Positions 26,702 to 40,270 of a stretch of 64,000 bases of DNA are shown here, piece by piece. Positions within the stretch are counted from its first letter, which is position 1. Each line of letters starts with the position of its first letter. Source of the DNA: Hyalella azteca (Eukaryota; Arthropoda; Malacostraca; Amphipoda; Hyalellidae). The stretch is from assembly GCF_000764305.2 (NCBI RefSeq), contig NW_025942403.1, positions 620,001 to 684,000 of the forward strand, in the 5' to 3' direction. A model generated the notes under the pieces. That model was not told the origin of the DNA, did not search any database, and saw only the letters and a program-made list of their open reading frames with translations. The position numbers and the translations under genes are program-made.

Positions 26702-29700
26702 CATTTAAAATGATTGAAGGATCTCCTTCATGAACAGACACGGGCCTTCCATTACAACTAAATTTCGGCCATAAGTCAATAACTGATAACACACGAACTC
26801 TGAAAGTTGAATTTTACGCACAAACTTTGTCGTCTTGTGTTCACGGTGAAGGAATTTGCACTATGCCAGCAGCGCAGGCCTTCAACTCCGGTCATTCTCA
26901 TGCTAATCTCAGGCGCCGTCGGCAAAGCTCTACACTTTCTTTTTAATTTAAGACGACCGCGACAAAAAACTAATTTCGTTCGCGACGATGAAAATTAATA
27001 CCGAGAGCTCCTGCTATAATGGATATGATGATCCGCCTCATCCTTCCCTGTGACAAAACTTTCGTGACAAATATCCGTGATGTACATGAAAAAGGGAAAA
27101 AATAATGTAAAGAAGAGAACTGGTGAGTTCGATTTTAATTCTTTCAGTTGAATCACACAAACAACCTTGCCAAAACCATTCATACCACTATCATTTTAAA
27201 AATCGTCATGTTGTTCACAAACATTTGCAAGCATTAAACACCATATTTATTTGAAGTGGCAGTCAGAACATCCAAATACTTTTCTACTAACATCAACAAT
27301 ACATTTCCATGTAAACACCACCGCTGGGAAGTTCCGTGTTGGGATAACCGAATTCGCGGCTTGTTGGGTCGCATTAACAGCCTCTGTTGCATCCGCGAAT
27401 TGGCTTTGGCGTCAGGACCCGGACGGCAGCTCCGGACGGCTGACAGTCACAGTTAAGAAAGCTGTCCTAATTTATAGTTGATATCCCGCTAGCTAATAGT
27501 TTGTGAGGGCCTTCGTTTCAAATTTATAGTTCGAAAAGTCTGTCGCGTGTTGAAAATTACTGGAACCCTGCAGTTATATTCCTTACACCGAATCTTGGGC
27601 CGTTGAAACTATGGGTTTAGTACTTTTTTGTGTATCGGTAGAATAGTCATTGCACCGCATTCCATGTCTCGAAATGAATTGAGAATCACATGTTCATAAC
27701 CTTCTTGAAGACATCTATGATGCTGAAAATAAGCCAACTAAGAGTGATCATCTAAACATTTTCATTGAGTGTGTATAATCTTTTTCCTATAAAGTCATTT
27801 ATTTGATCGAAGTCTGCAAGTGTTTGCAACGAAGTAGTTTTCAATGCGCTGAGGCAAGAGAGACTTGATAACATTGTCAAAGGTCGTTAAACTGCTGTTA
27901 ATTTTGATGAATCGGGCAAATATCGGAAATTTTGGCCTCGTGGCCTCTTATTCTATGCATGAAAAGAAAATTTTTGTAACACTTTGTCCCAGATAAATAA
28001 ATATCTTAGGACGAAGCTGCGTTACGAAATGTTGAAAACCTGGGTGTAAAAGGCCTTTACTAGTTTTAAGCCTTTACGATTTGGGTACATAGTGTGTCGC
28101 CAAAATATTCCCATGAGGGAGTCTTTTGGTATAGCGACTGTGGTGCTCATGTCAGTCATGTGTGGACAAAATGCTGCTGTGGCTTATGCGTGCTTTGCTT
28201 CCTTACTTATCATTTGCAATAACCTCTTTCCGAGGTATGGTATTTTATTTAATTAAAATTAAACTAAGCCTAATTGAAAACAAATTCCTGTCAGAGTTTG
28301 TTCATTAACTCAATTGTTAATACGAAAACTGATGATTCAGATTTTGTCCTCGCATCATCCTTGTGCTACCATATGGTACCAGCTTCTATTCCTTCTAATA
28401 CAAGTCAAATATTTTTTTTTTCAAGTCCATGAACAGAGTAAATACATACCTAAGACTTACTAATAATGTCAAATTCAAATTAATCCAACAATTTTTTTCG
28501 CGGCGGCAATGGGTTAATTTAATTTATTGTGTATGGTAAGGTGTGTTGTTTCACTTGTATAATAAAAATATTGTCTCTAATAAGTTCTGAATAACTGGCA
28601 CTGATCATAAAGCTCAGTCTATGTTAGTATACTTGTGGTAATGAATGTCCACAGAGCTTTTGGAGCTTGCGCCGATCATAAAACCATTAAAAAAACTCAC
28701 ATAACTGTATCGCAAGGGGATTTATTTTTGACCCTATTTGCACCTGTCAAATTTATATCCATATGTATAACGCAGAAGTTAGCATCTTCTCGTATTAAAA
28801 AATAACGTTTACAAAATAATTTCTTCATATGTTGATGCTTTGATAAGTCGAAACTCAGCTCTCTCAAAAAGGCAATCCTGGATGAGACGCGCCATAAAGA
28901 GAGCGATGCCCCCTGTGCACCATGGATGTAATCATCTTTCGTAGAAGCAGCGCGTTGGTTCTAAGGAAACGTCCCTAGGCTGGCAACAGTCCAAGTGGAC
29001 TGCTAAGTCCTCTCGAGTCGATATGTCGACCGAGCTGAAGATCGGTCGCGCTCCTCAAACAGCGAGCTATGATCAATGGTAACGCTGAATGTAGTGTCAG
29101 CAGATTCTCAAAATAATAGCAAGCAAGGCATAGGTTACGGATTCTGTTTGTAAACATGCTTGTTCTCGAGAAAGCAGGATGGTTATTGATTGATTAATTA
29201 GCGAGTGGAATAACTGCCTCTTTTTTTATGTTCCAACCTCTAGAACTGGACAGGTTCAGTTCCACATTTTCAAACCTTAGATGTGTTGAGATCAAAAAAT
29301 ATCTATTGTAAAATTTTCTTACCGGATTATCGTTCATCTAACTATAGCTCATGGCCTCATAAGGATATTGCGCAGTCGAAAATTAAAATGTAGCGAGATT
29401 ATAACATGAAAAAAATCAAGACTTCATTTCATTTAATCACAACACATAACCGGCGAACCTGTTGGTGCGAATCAATCGGTAATATGCCATGGAGATAAAT
29501 ATCAGTTGGCAGTAATTAGCTGGCACATCTATTAACATCTGTTATTGTTTACCTTGACTTAGATAATAAATGGACATATTTTAAATTAGGGATAATATAC
29601 GAGTATACTATAACATTTATCGGCTCTCCTGCAGATGCTTCCTTGTCTAGTTTGTCATAACTGTACCATCGCGATCACCTGATTTTTTTCAGCGGTGTTA

Positions 29701-29704
29701 TCTC
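26702..29704. other. Intergenic, no gene recognised
   Basis: A GC-richer patch at 27330-27470 carries an inverted pair (CCGAATTCGCGG and CCGCGAATTGG, 27348 and 27391) inside overlapping 66- and 76-codon frames with no known motif. The rest is AT-rich and featureless to me. Confidence 0.5.
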
Positions 29705-30085
29705 CAGTAAGTGTTTTTTTTCAGTTAAGTTTTTGTTCAGTCAAGTGTTTTCTCGGGTAAAGTGTTTTCTTCAATAAATTGCTTTCTTCAGCAAAGTGTT
29801 TTTCTACTGTAAAGTGTTTTCTTACGTGAAGTGTTTTCTGCAGTAAAGATTTTTTTTCACCTGAGTATTTTCTTCCAGTAGAGTGTTTTTATACTGTAAA
29901 GTATTTTCTTCCGTGAAGTGTTTTTTTCGGTAAAGAGTTTTCTTCAGTCAAATGTTTTCTTCTGTCAAGTGTTTTCTTCTGTGAAATGCTTTTTATTCAG
30001 GCAAGTGTTTTCTTCAGTTAAGGGTTTTCTTCATTAAAGTGTTTTTCGTCTCTGAAATGTTTTCGTCTGTGAAAAGTTGTCTCTA
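29705..30085. repeat. ~16-19-bp minisatellite (AGTGTTTTCTTCAGTA-like)
   Basis: About twenty imperfect copies of AAGTGTTTTCTTCAGT lie in tandem, with frequent single-base length changes in the T runs. Unit length varies from about 16 to 19 bp. Confidence 0.85.
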
Positions 30086-33000
30086 TCAAAGTGTCATGCC
30101 ACCCCCCTAAGCAGCGCCAGATTTACGTATAGAAAGGAACAACAGTAACTCGCAAGCGAACCGCCGCGATTGCGAGGTATTTTTATCAACACTAAGCCGG
30201 CGACGGAGCTGTATAGCGACTTTGGTATCAACGGCTTGAGGAAAAGGCCGGATCAAAGCTGTTGCTCAAACTCTTTCTTAATTGATGAATAATATGCGGG
30301 AACAAAAATATTGAACTTATTCCACCAACTTCCTAACAGAAAACTCGGTAGTTTCATGACACGACTTTTCGGGGCTTTGACAGTATAGCTTAACTTAAAC
30401 GTCCCAAATATGATCATACATTTGGATGCAACGACTAAATATCAATAAATTCGGATACAAAAAACATTGTCATGAGTATTACCTGCAGATTTTACGATGC
30501 AATGATGGTTTTTCAACATTTAAAACCCCTCGGTAACCTAAAAATTATTTATAAAACCCCTTGTCCGTATTGCGTTTGTGACCTATATACCTGTGGCATA
30601 TTTCCTTCTGAGACTCCCGCTAGGGTAGTTGATAATTTACTAAATTAAAAACAAACAATTTTGTAAAATGTACATTTTTTTCCATGATAGGAATTTGAAT
30701 GTTACAAACATGCAACAGAAATGAAGCTTTCCCATTTTCTGTTTGGCCACTGAGTTTAACGCAGCATAACCCCATATGAAGGTTTAAGCCTGGACTTAAG
30801 CTTGCAGGCGAGGTTTTATGCAAATGTTACAGGTTTTTGTAAAATTGCCATGCTCTATACTGCAAAGGTTGTATGACTGCCGGAAGATTAGAAAAATTCG
30901 AAGGTTTTGCAGTCATTCTCTGCAACATAAATGCAATAAAGAGTTTCTTACTTTAAAAATTTAATTCTTCATGCATAATATCGTGTAATTTTTGCAGGTA
31001 AATACCTTTGTTCCAGAAAATTTCATTATGTCAGTGCCGCTGAGAGCTTGAATGTTCTTCTTTAGAGCCCTTAAGGCTGAATTTTGAGTTCAATTTATTC
31101 ATTAGCGTATTTATACAATCATTATTAATGAATTATTATACTTTTTCTGATTTTCTGAGGGTAAAATCTACTTGCAACCTGAGCATTATCAACAGTAAAC
31201 TCATATTATCCTCAGCTCCGTTCCCCCCTTTATAATTAGTTGCAATTGTTCCGCTAATTATTAGCGATGGGCTGGAGAACTTCATGCAAGATAGTTCCAG
31301 ATTCACGAACTCTGCCACTCATCTCGACTTCACCTCCAACTTATAAGCTATAACAACTGAGACTGACACGAGACGAAGATGCTCGCTGAAATGCCCTTAC
31401 GAATTCTCACTAAAATGTTGCCGCGAGAACAGTGGAAAGTGATCATTCCCTTCCAGACGGTAATGGTCGAAAGAAGATCATGATCAGATTATTCATTCAG
31501 GACTAAACTCACTTATAAGCGGTTATATTTAAAAATATAAAATATAAGCAGTTATATTTTGATCATCACTCTTAATGGGCTCTCGTTCGTGAATGTATAC
31601 GAGATTCCACGAATAAAAATATACTACGTATTTTTTACTACTTAAATATGGTATTCACTAAATAAAATTGCGGAACATAACAAAAACCAAATTCTAAGGA
31701 ATTGTTCATTAAGTGACAAAATAGCAGGTATCTTTTATGGATAATTAGTAGGACAGCGGACCGGAGCTTACTACGTGCGTGGTATTTCTTGTGGGTTCTT
31801 AACCGTAAGATTCCATTCTCTTCTGAAGTGTCTCTCTTCAGAGCACTTCTCGACTATAATGTACGTTAAGATGTAATGCTAATTTGTTCGCCCGTTAAAT
31901 AAATAGTGTTGGAACTTTTGTGATCTATTCCCCTGAGTAGGTTATGAACAGCTGACTGGAAGAACCTTATGAAGGTTATGACACAAATGTTTTATCAAAG
32001 ACTAGCTTATATGAACCGAAATAGTGCAAGCTTCACTGGAAATAGTGCAAGCTTCACTGGGAATAGTAAACTCACTGGAAACAAACGCTAGTCAACCCAC
32101 CATGCAAATCCCAGAGATCACGGCTTGTGGAAGCCGGAGCACACAGTGCCGCCGGAATATCCGATACGCACTCCGGCTAATAGAATCGCGAGCTGTGCAG
32201 CAGGCGACCAGAGCGGACAACTTTCACGCACCGCGGTGTTAACTATCGCCTGCACGACTCTGCGTTATATCGTGATCGTGGTTTGTTATTGTTTTGTGAG
32301 GAAGCGTCCGAAAATGCTAGTAAAAGCCAATAAAACAACAAAAAATAAAAATGGAATGAAATCAAGTAAATAGTGTGAAGAATCTCGTTCTTTCGTCCAT
32401 TATAAATAATCAGGACTTCTTCATAGAGAGCCAGGAGAAAAGGCAAGCAAAGCAGCGTTTTAAGTACAGTGGCAGGAGAGCGGTTGATGATCTCGTAGCA
32501 GCGTGCGACTTTATTTGGCTTTGCTTTGGGTATACTTCCTATGTTCAGTGCAATGAAAGTCGGCACCTGCAGAGGTATGGTTCAGATAATGTTCTACTGC
32601 ATATTTAATGTCCTACTGTGAGTGTTAAGGCACATAATGTATTATTGGTAATGTAGTTCTGTGGGAACGATGCCTTTTTTGTGTTATTGTTTTGTGTTAC
32701 TCGTTACCTATCTTGCCGCTCCTCTGCTACAACTAATCAGATTCAACTTTGATTTTTTTTTTAGATTTGCTTTAACTGTTATACATGTTGTTCGCCTTGC
32801 TTGTTCTTCATTCTCGATTATAAATGTTAAAAAAAGTCAATTATTTAACCTCTGCACGAAAAATCGTATGATGTAAGGAGAAAGATGCGGCATTATTTTC
32901 TTCGGGTGAGTTGGAAATTTAAGTAATTATTTTGTAAAATTGTGGCGGTTGAAGATCTAAAAAATTTATATCGTAAATTATTGATAAACGCCGTTAAATA

Positions 33001-35849
33001 ATGATTGCTGTTTTTTATCCTTTTTATATATTTATCCCCCGAATGAAGTTTTTCCATCAGTACAGGAGTCATTTGGCATAAGATCTTGGTCTACGGAGCT
33101 TGGATAGGTTGTCAACAAGTTATAAGTGTTAGACATGCCATCAGTTAAGTGGCCGCTGTGGCCACTGGCTGTGGCTGTGGCTGTGTGGCTGTCTCGTGAG
33201 CAGCATTAGAAGCGAGTCAACGATATACCAACAAGGGATATTGCAATTGAGTTGCCGCCAATGTTGACGAAGTCCTTTCGTTGTTAGAATATATTTCTCA
33301 TAACTAATCGTAATAAAATGCGGTAACCTAAAAAAACTCAAAACTAACGTCACCTGTTAGAAATTCCACGTAACTAAAATCTCATCCCCAATATTTACTC
33401 AATTCCAATTACTTTATTATAATGATGTTACGATTCAGTTCAATCCTGGCAAATTTTAGAACTAGTTTAAACCATGTGCAAGTGATAGTTTATATTTGTG
33501 AGGCAAGAATACCATGTTGATTCCTTTGAATTGTCAACAACGAAGAACAGTTCTGAACAGCAGACCTCAGCATCTGCTCCAGACAGACAATATTTGTTTG
33601 GTTAAAAATCCGATAAGTTGAAGACGCGGGGCAAAGTTTAGATTAAATTCCGATGAGCTATGACCATATTATGCCAAATATATAAAGGCAGCAATAAATA
33701 TTTTATCCATGACGGCAAACGGCTCGTGCATGAGGCGATAGCTTCATTAGACCCTCAACAAAAGTCCAAAATTTACTAATAAAAAAATAGGCCCGTATGA
33801 GATTGCCATGACAACGTCACGTATGGCATCTCCGAGGCCCTTGCATCAGAGGCCGCTCATTGTACGACGCCACAAAGAAGCACAAAAGATGTCGCTGCGG
33901 CGAGCCTCCTCATCTTATCCCTGAGCATCGCCTCCGAAATCTTGCATAGCAATATTCGAATAGCGACCGAATAATCTGACCCCGACCGATGCGTATCAGG
34001 TCTGTCATTGACCTTCCATGAATAGACGTGAATTGCGCTTTTTATATGAATGATTTTCTATTCAGTGTTCGAAACGTGAATAAAAACCGCAATCCCAATG
34101 GTCCGATGTAAACAACATCACGGCTAAAAAGAATATTTGGACGCGAGAATACGAAGAATCTTTCAGACCATGCGACAACCTGGAAACGAGCAGCCGGACA
34201 AATACGAACTCAAACGGGCTTAAATGATAAACTTGGTGATAATAATTCTCGATTCGATCGAAATTCCATTGTTATTTAATGTCAATTTACTTGGCGCGAA
34301 TTAATGCTATAGTCATGCATGTATCACTTACCATAATCATTTCATCTCCTGCTACCGGTTCATGCACGGACAGTAGGAATATTTACAGACCAAATATTTC
34401 AGCAATTAGTCTTCTTTTTAAAAAAAAGTACCCAGAAATTATATTTCACCGAGCCTTTCCATCACTATGCATGTGGACATATATAAGGGCTTTATAAAGT
34501 GCGATGAGCTGTTGTGTGGACCAATCTTTTAAGCAAAGGCCTTATATTGTCCTAGGCAAAGATGTTCTGAAGAAGAGACATTGTCCGTAGCAAGGATATG
34601 TTAGTTTAAAAAATCGATATGGCCTTAGCAAGGATGTTTTCTGTGAAGCGACATTCCCCATTAACTCAGCTGTAATAGGAAGTAGGAAAGAAGTACGTAG
34701 TAAACTGCACCAAGATGCACTGAAAGCAGAAAAAAGCGACAGTAAAGTGAGCTAAAAATCGGAACCGTGGCAGCCCAAACCTGTTCTGAAGTTGCTTCTT
34801 AAATCATATGCAACTATATATATGAGCTCCTCAACCTCAATTGAGTTTTTTCAGTATTATGAGCGCAACTCTCGTTCTGAAAAGTAAGTTTTTTTTTCAA
34901 TTTGGCAAATTTAATGAGATTTATTCTAAGATCTAATATATCAGATAAGAAATCAAATGGAAGCTATAAATTGATAATAATATAAATTACGACATTAAGG
35001 TTAACTAATCCCGTACAGAATTGTACTGGGCTGCTCGCATGGTGCAGCATAAAACCTTTCAGCAAACCTTCAAATGCTTAGAATTACAAACTGAACCATT
35101 TCCATTAACTTTCAACTTCCGACTGGAGTAAACTAATAAAATAGTTCATGAACTAATGAATTCACGAAATAATGCATTCATGAACTAATAAAAACAATCA
35201 TAAAATTCTCCCAAAATGTTCTCATTCAAAGCATGCTGGAACACAACAATTCATTTTACTAGGCATCAATAGCTATTATTTACGTTCTAAAAAAAGTCTA
35301 TGCCTGGTTTCAATGGAGGGAAATGGAGGGAATTTTTTTCATGCTAAAAACAGTTTATGCCTGGCTTCAATTGATGAATCATCTATGAATGATACATGAA
35401 CAATTACATTAATTACTTTATACGACTGTTAAAAAATCAAAAGTTGATTTAATAAAATTCTTATGATACAGAATGTTTGATAACGAGTGATCTGCCTGTG
35501 CGGTGGAGCCTTTGTCTAGGAATTAGCCGGACAGTTTATATCGTAAATAAAACGTAATAAATACGACCAAACTGAAATGAATGTTACGTGGAATACGCTG
35601 CAGGTTCATGAGACTTCATTTGGCATTGAATAATTTAGCAATTCGTATTATGTCATTTCTTCAGTACGATTTATTCCTGTAATTAAATACTACATGTCAG
35701 TTCATATTTTTATTGAGAATCTCGATTGCCTAAAAAGCACCGTAAGTAATGAGGCATTTAGTTAAAACAAAATATTATAATTATCCGTAAATTGATCTCG
35801 TCCGCTGCTCAATCATTCCTGAATTTCAACGATTCCGCTGGTCAAAGCC
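30086..35849. other. Gene-poor 5.8-kb block
   Basis: No supported exon. GTGCAAGCTTCACTGG occurs twice at 32023-32060, and a (GGCTGT)n-like stretch lies at 33165-33192. The open frames at 32024-32608 overlap one another and match nothing I know. Confidence 0.5.
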
Positions 35850-36085
35850 GATGAATTTCGCGCTGGCAAATTAAGCGCATCATCAATTGAGAGAACGCAA
35901 AAATCAGTTTGTGATTGTTAATTAGCGATCACATTTAATTGGGGAATTCGAGAGAATCAATGGATTGATTATGCCAGCTGCCCGGGTAGTCAGACTGTAA
36001 ACTTCAATTAATTAACTTAAAATTTTCCGCTAATTGATTGCGTGCAATTAATTGGGCACAGCGGCTTCTGGCCGTCGATAAATAA
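35850..36085. promoter_or_regulatory. Possible enhancer-like cluster of TAATTA/ATCAAT words
   Basis: Within about 230 bp there are many homeodomain-type cores: AATTAAGC, TCAATTGA, GTTAATTAGC, TTTAATTGG, ATCAATGGATTGATTA, CAATTAATTAAC, CTAATTGATTG, CAATTAATTGGG. This is denser than in neighbouring AT-rich DNA by eye. It is a motif-density argument only; no conservation or expression evidence is available. Confidence 0.25.
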
Positions 36086-37795
36086 TCACACGACGTGAGT
36101 TTCTGTTTTTCTAGTGCTAGCTTCAGTAATACTCAATTAAATTACTATCGTAAGTCTAGAGTATCGTTACACTGACACATAGATTATATCAAATCGGAGA
36201 TTCAAGTGGATAGATTAGTGAACGTTTGAAAATAGATTTAACGAATTGAACGCAAATATAAGAATTTAATGTAAAAATTGCAATAAAACTCGAGCAGTAC
36301 CCTTCTGAGTTATTCTGATATCCCTTCCTCGAGCCGCTTCTATTAGCCTAGCAAGTGATTGTACAGAGGGAAATGAATAACTCGTGTTTTCCTCTTTGAT
36401 CCTCAAAGTTGCTTGTGTAGATGTGCATTAGAAAGATGAGTTCTTTTACAGCTCGTAGCACTGCAATATACGACCGCCATGCAGACCGCGTCGTGAAATA
36501 CAACGACTATATTCGTTAAACGTACGGTTAAGAAACAGTTTTCGTTATTCTTCAACACCTTAAGAAATAAAATGAAAATCAGAAGCATTAAATCACCACT
36601 TTATTCAGACTTTTTTCTACGTGATAACACAATGAAAACTATAAACTTAGAATCTAAATATCGAACGGAAAGTGTCTTCGGCTTATGTTCTTCCAGCTGA
36701 GATAACGAAAAATTCCATATTTTTTATTCAAGGGAGCCGGTTAGAATTGAAGATGGTTCAGTGGGAGCTTAAAAGTGAAAATATCAAGAAGAAAAGACAT
36801 ATCCCAATACGAAATATTCATACGAGATAGGCTAGATGGCAAGAAATTAGATAGAGATACTAATAAATAACGGTATGTTTTGAAGAGACTCATTATAGGA
36901 GCTAATGAGGCGAAATTGGAAATATAAAGTTTCATGCTAAAAAAGTCTAATTAATACATATATACTAACAATGAGGTTCATGAGTTGGAAAAAATTGAAA
37001 CGTATCATCAGTCCCTGTAATGTGCATCAGAAATGCAAATATTTCAAATGAATGTATGTATAAGGGTACAAATAGGGTACAAAATTGCTCTTCCTGAGTC
37101 GCTGGAAGTTTTGAATGAGTTATAAATCAAACCTAACTTATACCGATTCTCAAAATTTATCAATTGGTTAATTGTAATTGCCCCCCTCCCCCGTCACTGA
37201 ATTATTTCATGCTCTACTCTTCACGTGAGCACCACACGAGCTGGCCTTTTTGTATAGTAGCATCTCTCTTGCTAGATGGCCAGGCAACGACAACTTTTCA
37301 ATTTTGCAGTCTAAATTTACCTTGAAACTGGAGTAATTGTTAAAACATAAGTATGTTGAAATTGGTACTTATAGACAACAATAAAATAAGTTACGAGTTT
37401 AATTAAATGGATTAAAATTGGAATAACCCCTCCGAGAATATAAAGTGCGGCAGATTTTTTAGATTTTCCTTGAAATAAATAGATTTCAAAGTCCACCATA
37501 TGAGGGCTGATCAATTTGCCTCTTCTAGGCGAGCAATTTCCTCTAAGAGATTAACTAACTTTCAGCTACCTTGACAAACTTCCGCACTGTGGAAAAATCC
37601 CTTCAAAAATTCCTCCTAAGTCGCTGGAAGTTTTGAATGAGGCCAATCATTTTTGAAGGATACATTGAGAGTGTTTTCGTCTAAATAAACTTCGACTGCC
37701 TTCGTAACTGGCGCTATTTAACTCCCAGTTTCGTAAACAGCGCAGCGTTTATCGGGAGCGGTTGCTGCAGCGCTTTCACCTTAAGAAAAATAACT
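36086..37795. other. Intergenic with a small dispersed repeat
   Basis: AGTCGCTGGAAGTTTTGAAT and flanking bases occur near 37099 and again near 37620, suggesting a dispersed repeat. No gene is recognised. Confidence 0.5.
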
Positions 37796-37849
37796 GATAT
37801 TGGGGCCACGGTGTACGCTGACGATCTCATGTTGTTAATTAAGAATTAG
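37796..37849 (+). pseudogene. Reverse-transcriptase relic (YADD box), non-LTR type
   Basis: The frame reads DIGATVYADDLMLLIKN and then a stop at 37847. YADD is encoded at 37814-37825. The box matches the catalytic YADD/FADD motif of reverse transcriptases, and the hydrophobic residues on both sides resemble R1/I-like LINEs. Upstream sequence in the same frame is open for some distance but is not convincingly RT-like, so this is at most a decayed fragment. A chance match cannot be excluded. Confidence 0.4.
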
Positions 37850-38447
37850 AGGAGATAAAATGTTTGTTGCGCATCTCCTTGAATATGCCTTGATTGCATA
37901 TCAATTACGAAATTATTTGCATTTAGAGCATAATTAATGCTTTAGATTTAATTTGTTTCTTCAGTAGGATGTGCAATTAACGAACAAACTCGCCAGCAAC
38001 ACAGAAATTTATGACAATTCATCAACCATTTTCCGTGAGCTTGTAGAAGAATGATCAGGTTGAGTTCTTTGAATAAGCTTTAAGAAGGACGTGAAATTCT
38101 ACCCTTTGAATATGATAGAGGCGAAAGATAAGATTATATCTTATGAATAAAGTAGCAGATGTATATGAAATTGAATCCTGCATTCTCAATAACTTAATGT
38201 TTTTTGAAACTATTTATTTTTAGCGTGACTTGGAGTCTTTGAGAGCACGTAGCAATTTCTTCGTTGGTAGCATCAAAGTTTGGTCCAAGTTGGATTTTTT
38301 CAACCGCTTTACTACCAGTGCGTGCTTAACGTCACTAGTAATGATTCTAGCAGCAAAAAAGACACATGTGTCCATTAGTTGATTACCAGTGATACTAGGC
38401 GTCTCGTATGCTTGACTAGGTCGCTCACTGGAAGCATAGATTAATTG
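37850..38447. other. Intergenic, POU/homeodomain-like words
   Basis: The segment 37880-37960 contains an octamer-like TTATTTGCATTTA, GCATATCAATTACG and CATAATTAATGC. A minus-strand 81-codon frame (38220-38465) adjoins the next repeat and is not recognised. Confidence 0.35.
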
Positions 38448-38839
38448 GGCCCGTATATGCCCCACTAGTCTGTTAACAGAGAATACTAGGTGGGCCCGTA
38501 TGCCCCACTAGTCTGTTAACAGAGAATACTAGGTAGGCCCGTATGCCCCACTAGTCTGTTAACAGAGAACACTAGGGGGGCCCGTCTGCTAGTCTGTTAA
38601 CAAAGAACACATAGGTGGGCCCGTAAGCCTCACTAGTCCGTTAACAGAGAACACTATAGGTACGTATGTATTTATGACCAGCTAGGCTGTTAATAAAGAA
38701 CACTAGGGGGGCCCGTCTGCTAGTCTGTTAACAAAGAACACTAGGTGGGCCCGTCTGCTAGTCTGTTAATAAAGAACACTAGGTGGGCCCGTATGCCCCA
38801 CTAGTCTGTTAACAAAGAACACTAGGTGGGCCCGTATGC
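38448..38839. repeat. Minisatellite of 43- and ~37-bp units ending at gap
   Basis: About nine copies of a unit carrying GGGCCCGTATGCCCCACTAG, CTGTTAACAG and ACACTAGG. Full units are 43 bp; a shorter class (~37 bp) lacks part of the GCCCCA segment, giving a mixed order. CTGTTAACAG is a perfect palindrome framed by CTAGT/ACTAG. The array stops at the N at 38840. Confidence 0.9.
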
Positions 38840-38840
38840 N

Positions 38841-40076
38841 ATCAGAAGAGCTGCCGACCACGTCGAGCTCGAGTGCGTCAAGAGCTTCTCGCCCGCCACC
38901 GCAGAGCCTCTCAACAACTGCTGACAATGAAGCAATATTTGCCTCGCACCTCACAGTCATGCACATTCTCGTCTTCATAGGAATAAATAAATAAATAAAC
39001 ATTGTGACTCCTGCAGTCAAGTCATCGGTATTTAGGATGTCAATAGCACATGGGTAATTAATCAGTAATATTTGAGTGATAATTTTACCCTTGATATAGA
39101 TTGTAAAATCATGCAATAACTTCTCATGGTTAAAAAAAGGCTCAAGGCCGGGCGATTCTTCTATAAAGGAGTAAATTATTCAAATGAGTTCTTTTTTGAA
39201 CTATTTTGCCACTGACCAATTTGGGTAGAAAAATTCGCTAAATCTTATATATCGAAAAACTTAAACTTACACGCCGATGTGATATTTATTTGTTAAGGCA
39301 ATTGATTCTTTTATTTGAATCGGTATAAGAGATTTATAAAAGGCTCAGGGAATAGGCTCAGACTCATCTCCACATCTTGCATCTTTCTGGTGAAATAATT
39401 CAACATAATATGGTTTTTGCATGATGCACCTCTTAATTCAAAGAAACTTTTTGTATTGGGACGCAGGCTATCAACGTGAACAGATAAACCAATTCTGCTT
39501 CTCACAATAATGAAAATTGTTTGTTGAGTTGTTCTGGTTGAGTGAAGTTCGAACACAAGTATAATTTTACTATTGTAATACACCTTCAAAATTATGTTAA
39601 CAATATACGCGTAATATATAGCAATAATAATATATAATAAACTATACAAGACGTGTTTAGTCTTCGTCACAAATGAGTCGCTCGTCACGACATCTTCATT
39701 TCAGTGTGTCACTACACGCGGCTGGGAGAAGCGCGCGGTCGCGTGGATGCCTTTTGATGCCTCAACGAGGTCATGGGGGCGTCTAAGATCAATAGGCGTC
39801 AAGGCTTTCGCTGAAAACTAGTTCAGGTCGTCATGCAAACTATTGCCGGCATCAAACACGATGCCGGTTCCCTTAACAAGCAAAGGTCTTTTCTAAAAAA
39901 AGGTTTCCCACTCGTTTACCAAAGGGGGAGTATAGGAATAATATTTCGAGACGATGGACATCTGAGGGGGAGGTAACTCTGGGGGAATGCTTCAACAGGT
40001 AGTTGAATGTGTTCATATTCCTGCAGAAATATGACGTATGGCGCACTCGCTGTATGACGTGTACGTGAAGGCTTAA
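38841..40076. other. Intergenic, with a GC-rich open block beside the gap
   Basis: Bases 38841-38945 are GC-rich and open on both strands. The minus strand reads an Ala/Glu/Leu/Val-rich segment inside the 38766-39116 frame. A (TAAA)n microsatellite follows at about 38982-38999. The 125-codon minus frame 39311-39688 is unrecognised. No gene is claimed. Confidence 0.4.
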
Positions 40077-40270
40077 CGTGTGCGAGGATCCGTGAGGTGT
40101 GATGGAGAGTGTGGTGATGCAGGTGCGTTCATGTGATGATTGCGCTAATGTTTGATTTTTGATCGAAAATGTGACGTGTAATAGCGTTCATGTAACGTGT
40201 GCGAGAATCTGTGATGTGAGATAGGAAGTGCGATGCAGGCGCGTTTACGTGACTGTGGCGCGAATATTCA
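40077..40270. repeat. Diverged ~119-bp direct duplication
   Basis: ACGTGTGCGAGGATCCGTGA and what follows (40077 onward) is repeated in altered form from 40196 (ACGTGTGCGAGAATCTGTGA). The shared order of words includes GATGCAGG.GCGTT and ATTGCGCTAATG / GTGGCGCGAAT. Confidence 0.6.

Noticed and set aside
39311..39688. 125-codon minus-strand open frame
   Set aside because: Low-complexity AT-rich start and no known family. It could be real but nothing supports it.
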